A stretch of 64,000 nt of DNA from Bradyrhizobium sp. CCGUVB1N3. GTDB taxonomy: Bacteria > Pseudomonadota > Alphaproteobacteria > Rhizobiales > Xanthobacteraceae. The translations under genes were made by a program, and so were the position numbers. Each line of letters opens with the position of its first letter. Position 1 is the stretch's first letter. The stretch covers positions 558,001-622,000 of the forward strand of contig NZ_JANADR010000001.1 of the NCBI RefSeq assembly GCF_024199925.1. The letters are read 5' to 3'. Under the pieces are notes generated by a model. That model saw only the letters and a program-made list of their open reading frames with translations, was not told where the DNA came from and searched no databases. Below, piece by piece: positions 62,389 to 64,000 of this stretch.

Positions 62389-63258
62389 ATGGATCGTCTC
62401 AAGCTGCGGACCGTGCTCGGCAGTCATCCGCATGTGCAGGCATTGAAGAGCGGAGAACTCCGCTCCGACCGCTTCGATCTCGACTTCATCGAGTACACGC
62501 CGACCAACAGGGCGTTCAAGCCGATGGTGCGCGAGCAGGCCTTCGACGTCTGCGAGATGGCGATCGTCACCTATCTGATGGCGAAGGCCCACGGCAAGCC
62601 GCTGGTGCTGTTGCCGGCGACCATGCTCGGCCGCTTCCAGCATGGTTACGCGCTGTACAACCCCGAGCGAGGCACGCTCCGCCCGTCCGATCTGGAAGGC
62701 AAGCGCGTGGGTATTCGATCGTTCACGACCACGACGGGTGCCTGGATCAGGGGAATTTTGGCCAACGACTACGGCGTCAACCTCGACAAGATTGGTTGGA
62801 TTACCTTTGAGGACCCTCACGTCGCCGAATATGTCGACACCACCGAGCGCGCGCCGAAGGACAAGAAGATCCTGCAAATGCTGCTCGACGGTGAACTCGA
62901 CGCCGTGCTCGGCGAGACCTCGAATGATCCGCGCCTCAAGCCGCTGTTTCCCGATCCGGCCGCGGAGGCCGCGGCCTGGTACGCCCGGCGTGGCGTGGTG
63001 CCGGTCAACCATCTCGTGGTCGTAACCGAGGCTCTGGCAACATCGCGCCCTGACATCGTCGCCGGCGTGTACGATCTTCTGAGGGCCGGCAAAGCGAAGG
63101 CAGGCGTGGCCGCGTCGCCCGATCTCCTGCCGTTCGGGATCGATGCCAACCGCAAGCCGCTGGAGCTGATCATCGACTACGCCTATCAGCAGGCGCTGAT
63201 CCCGCGCCGCTTTGCGCTCGAGGAGCTCTTTGACGACACCACGCGAAGGATGAACTGA
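62389..63258 (+). CDS. 4,5-dihydroxyphthalate decarboxylase-like protein (Pht5 family)
   Basis: 289-residue protein with a periplasmic-binding-protein-like fold but no signal peptide. Recognisable stretches are FEYTPTNRAFKPMVREQAFD-like (here IEYTPTNRAFKPMV), CEMAIVTYLMAKAHGKPLVL and VGIRSFTTTTGAWIRGILAN. Pht5 converts 4,5-dihydroxyphthalate to protocatechuate; relatives act on other aromatic acids or may be solute-binding proteins. The GGAG ribosome-binding site is good. Its place suggests a decarboxylation feeding the ring-cleavage route. Confidence 0.75.
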   Translation: MDRLKLRTVLGSHPHVQALKSGELRSDRFDLDFIEYTPTNRAFKPMVREQAFDVCEMAIVTYLMAKAHGKPLVLLPATMLGRFQHGYALYNPERGTLRPSDLEGKRVGIRSFTTTTGAWIRGILANDYGVNLDKIGWITFEDPHVAEYVDTTERAPKDKKILQMLLDGELDAVLGETSNDPRLKPLFPDPAAEAAAWYARRGVVPVNHLVVVTEALATSRPDIVAGVYDLLRAGKAKAGVAASPDLLPFGIDANRKPLELIIDYAYQQALIPRRFALEELFDDTTRRMN

Positions 63259-64000
63259 TGTCAGGCGATCCCAGGCGGTGGCAGATAGGACTGATCGGCT
63301 ATGGCGAGGTCGGCAAGATCCTTGCGGAGGACCTGCGCCAGCAGGACATCAAGGTCGCGGCCTTCGACCTCAAGCTCGGGAGCGAGCAGGGCGCGGCCTT
63401 GCGTGATCACGCCACGAGGCACGGCGTTACGTTAGCTGCCTCGCATGCTGATCTGACCGCAAAATCCGACTTCATCGTCTCCGCGGTCACCGCAAGCCAG
63501 GCCGTCTCGGTGGCGCAAGCCTGCGCGGCTGCGATCAACCAGGGCACCTGGTTTCTCGACTTCAACTCGGCCTCGCCCGGCGCCAAGCAGTGCGCCGGGA
63601 AGCTGATCGAGGACGCGGGCGGACGCTATGTCGAGGGCGCGGTGATGACGTCGGTGCCGCCTTATCGCATCAAGGTGCCGCTACTGCTCGGTGGCCCCGG
63701 CGCACGCGAAGTCGAGCCGCTTCTCAACGCGATCGGCTTTGCCGCCAAGGTCGCGAGCGACCAGCTTGGCGTCTCCTCGGCGGTAAAGATGTGCCGGAGC
63801 ATCATGATCAAGGGCCTGGAAGCCATGGTCATCGAGAGCTTCACCACGGCGCGCGCTTATGGCGTCGAGGATGCCGTGCTTGCCTCGCTCGCAGAAACCT
63901 TTCCCGGCATAAACTGGGAGAAGCAGGGCGCCTATTTCTTCCAGCGCGTGATCGAGCACGGCCGCCGCCGCGCTGAGGAGGTACGCGAGGTTGCCGAGAC
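63258..64000 (+). CDS. NAD(P)-dependent 6-phosphogluconate-dehydrogenase-like oxidoreductase (partial, cut by window end)
   Basis: About 247 residues before the window ends; the frame is still open. The start ATG overlaps the previous stop (TGATG). Residues 8-20 hold the dinucleotide motif GLIGYGEVG, SASPGAKQ fits the substrate loop, and the lysine in SSAVKMCRSIMIKG fits the catalytic site of beta-hydroxyacid dehydrogenases, followed by a DUF1932-like helical part. It may oxidise a semialdehyde or hydroxy acid of the aromatic pathway, in place of LigC. The function is inferred from position only. Confidence 0.8.
   Translation, partial: MSGDPRRWQIGLIGYGEVGKILAEDLRQQDIKVAAFDLKLGSEQGAALRDHATRHGVTLAASHADLTAKSDFIVSAVTASQAVSVAQACAAAINQGTWFLDFNSASPGAKQCAGKLIEDAGGRYVEGAVMTSVPPYRIKVPLLLGGPGAREVEPLLNAIGFAAKVASDQLGVSSAVKMCRSIMIKGLEAMVIESFTTARAYGVEDAVLASLAETFPGINWEKQGAYFFQRVIEHGRRRAEEVREVAE

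Noticed and set aside
1..64000. Genomic island boundaries (tRNA attachment site, integrase) around the autotransporter or catabolic regions
   Set aside because: No tRNA gene, integrase or long direct repeat was seen; the only mobile elements are the two insertion sequences inside autotransporter B.

Overview
The window is high-GC chromosomal DNA from an alphaproteobacterium of the Rhizobiales, most likely Bradyrhizobium or a close relative. The evidence is a very-long-chain fatty acid/lipid A cluster (acpXL, fabZ, two fabF, lpxXL), tandem kup genes, dispersed intergenic palindromes of the kind common in Bradyrhizobium, and dense catabolic gene clusters. No rRNA, tRNA or CRISPR array was seen.

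Layout. 0-7 kb: two tandem Kup potassium transporters, then a short operon of rhodanese, aminotransferase and polyamine-type binding protein. 7-25 kb: an autotransporter island with three large autotransporter genes on the minus strand. The intact 1,557-residue gene and an 886-residue gene are each transcribed divergently from a paralogous winged-helix/TPR membrane regulator, and both divergent intergenic regions carry the same 11-nt motif. The third autotransporter gene is broken by two insertion sequences (an IS256-family and an IS3-family element); on paper, precise excision of both restores one open frame of 1,192 codons. 25-29 kb: the lipid A long-chain acylation operon. 29-35.5 kb: small genes, a frameshifted inward-rectifier K+ channel remnant, a ParB-like protein, a GFA-family protein, MgtC, an AhpD-like protein and a HerA-like ATPase.

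35.7-53 kb: a catabolic region I read as nicotinate (or related N-heterocycle) degradation. It has a NicAB-type molybdenum hydroxylase with three haem-c motifs, a 6-hydroxynicotinate-reductase homologue in an operon with UPF0280 and PF06684 proteins, a Liv-type ABC transporter and a MarR regulator, an enamidase-like amidohydrolase, and a divergent ferredoxin-NADP reductase. A palindrome TTCGTATACGAA lies in front of the reductase operon and, in two near copies, between the enamidase and ferredoxin reductase genes, which ties them into one predicted regulon. This would be a reductive (Eubacterium/Azorhizobium-type) route rather than the NicC oxidative route.

53-64 kb: a P450, a DUF763 protein, a TctC-type binding protein, and then a TetR gene heading an operon with two LigI-like lactonases, DctA, a GalB-like PIG-L protein, a LigK/GalC-like aldolase, a dihydroxyphthalate-decarboxylase-like protein and a dehydrogenase cut by the window end. 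That set matches the lower part of protocatechuate/gallate 4,5-cleavage. A nearly identical ~38-bp promoter/operator lies in front of tetR and, 21 kb away, in front of an extradiol dioxygenase gene, which suggests the dioxygenase supplies the ring cleavage for this pathway. All functional calls are by recognition of sequence features; no search was run.
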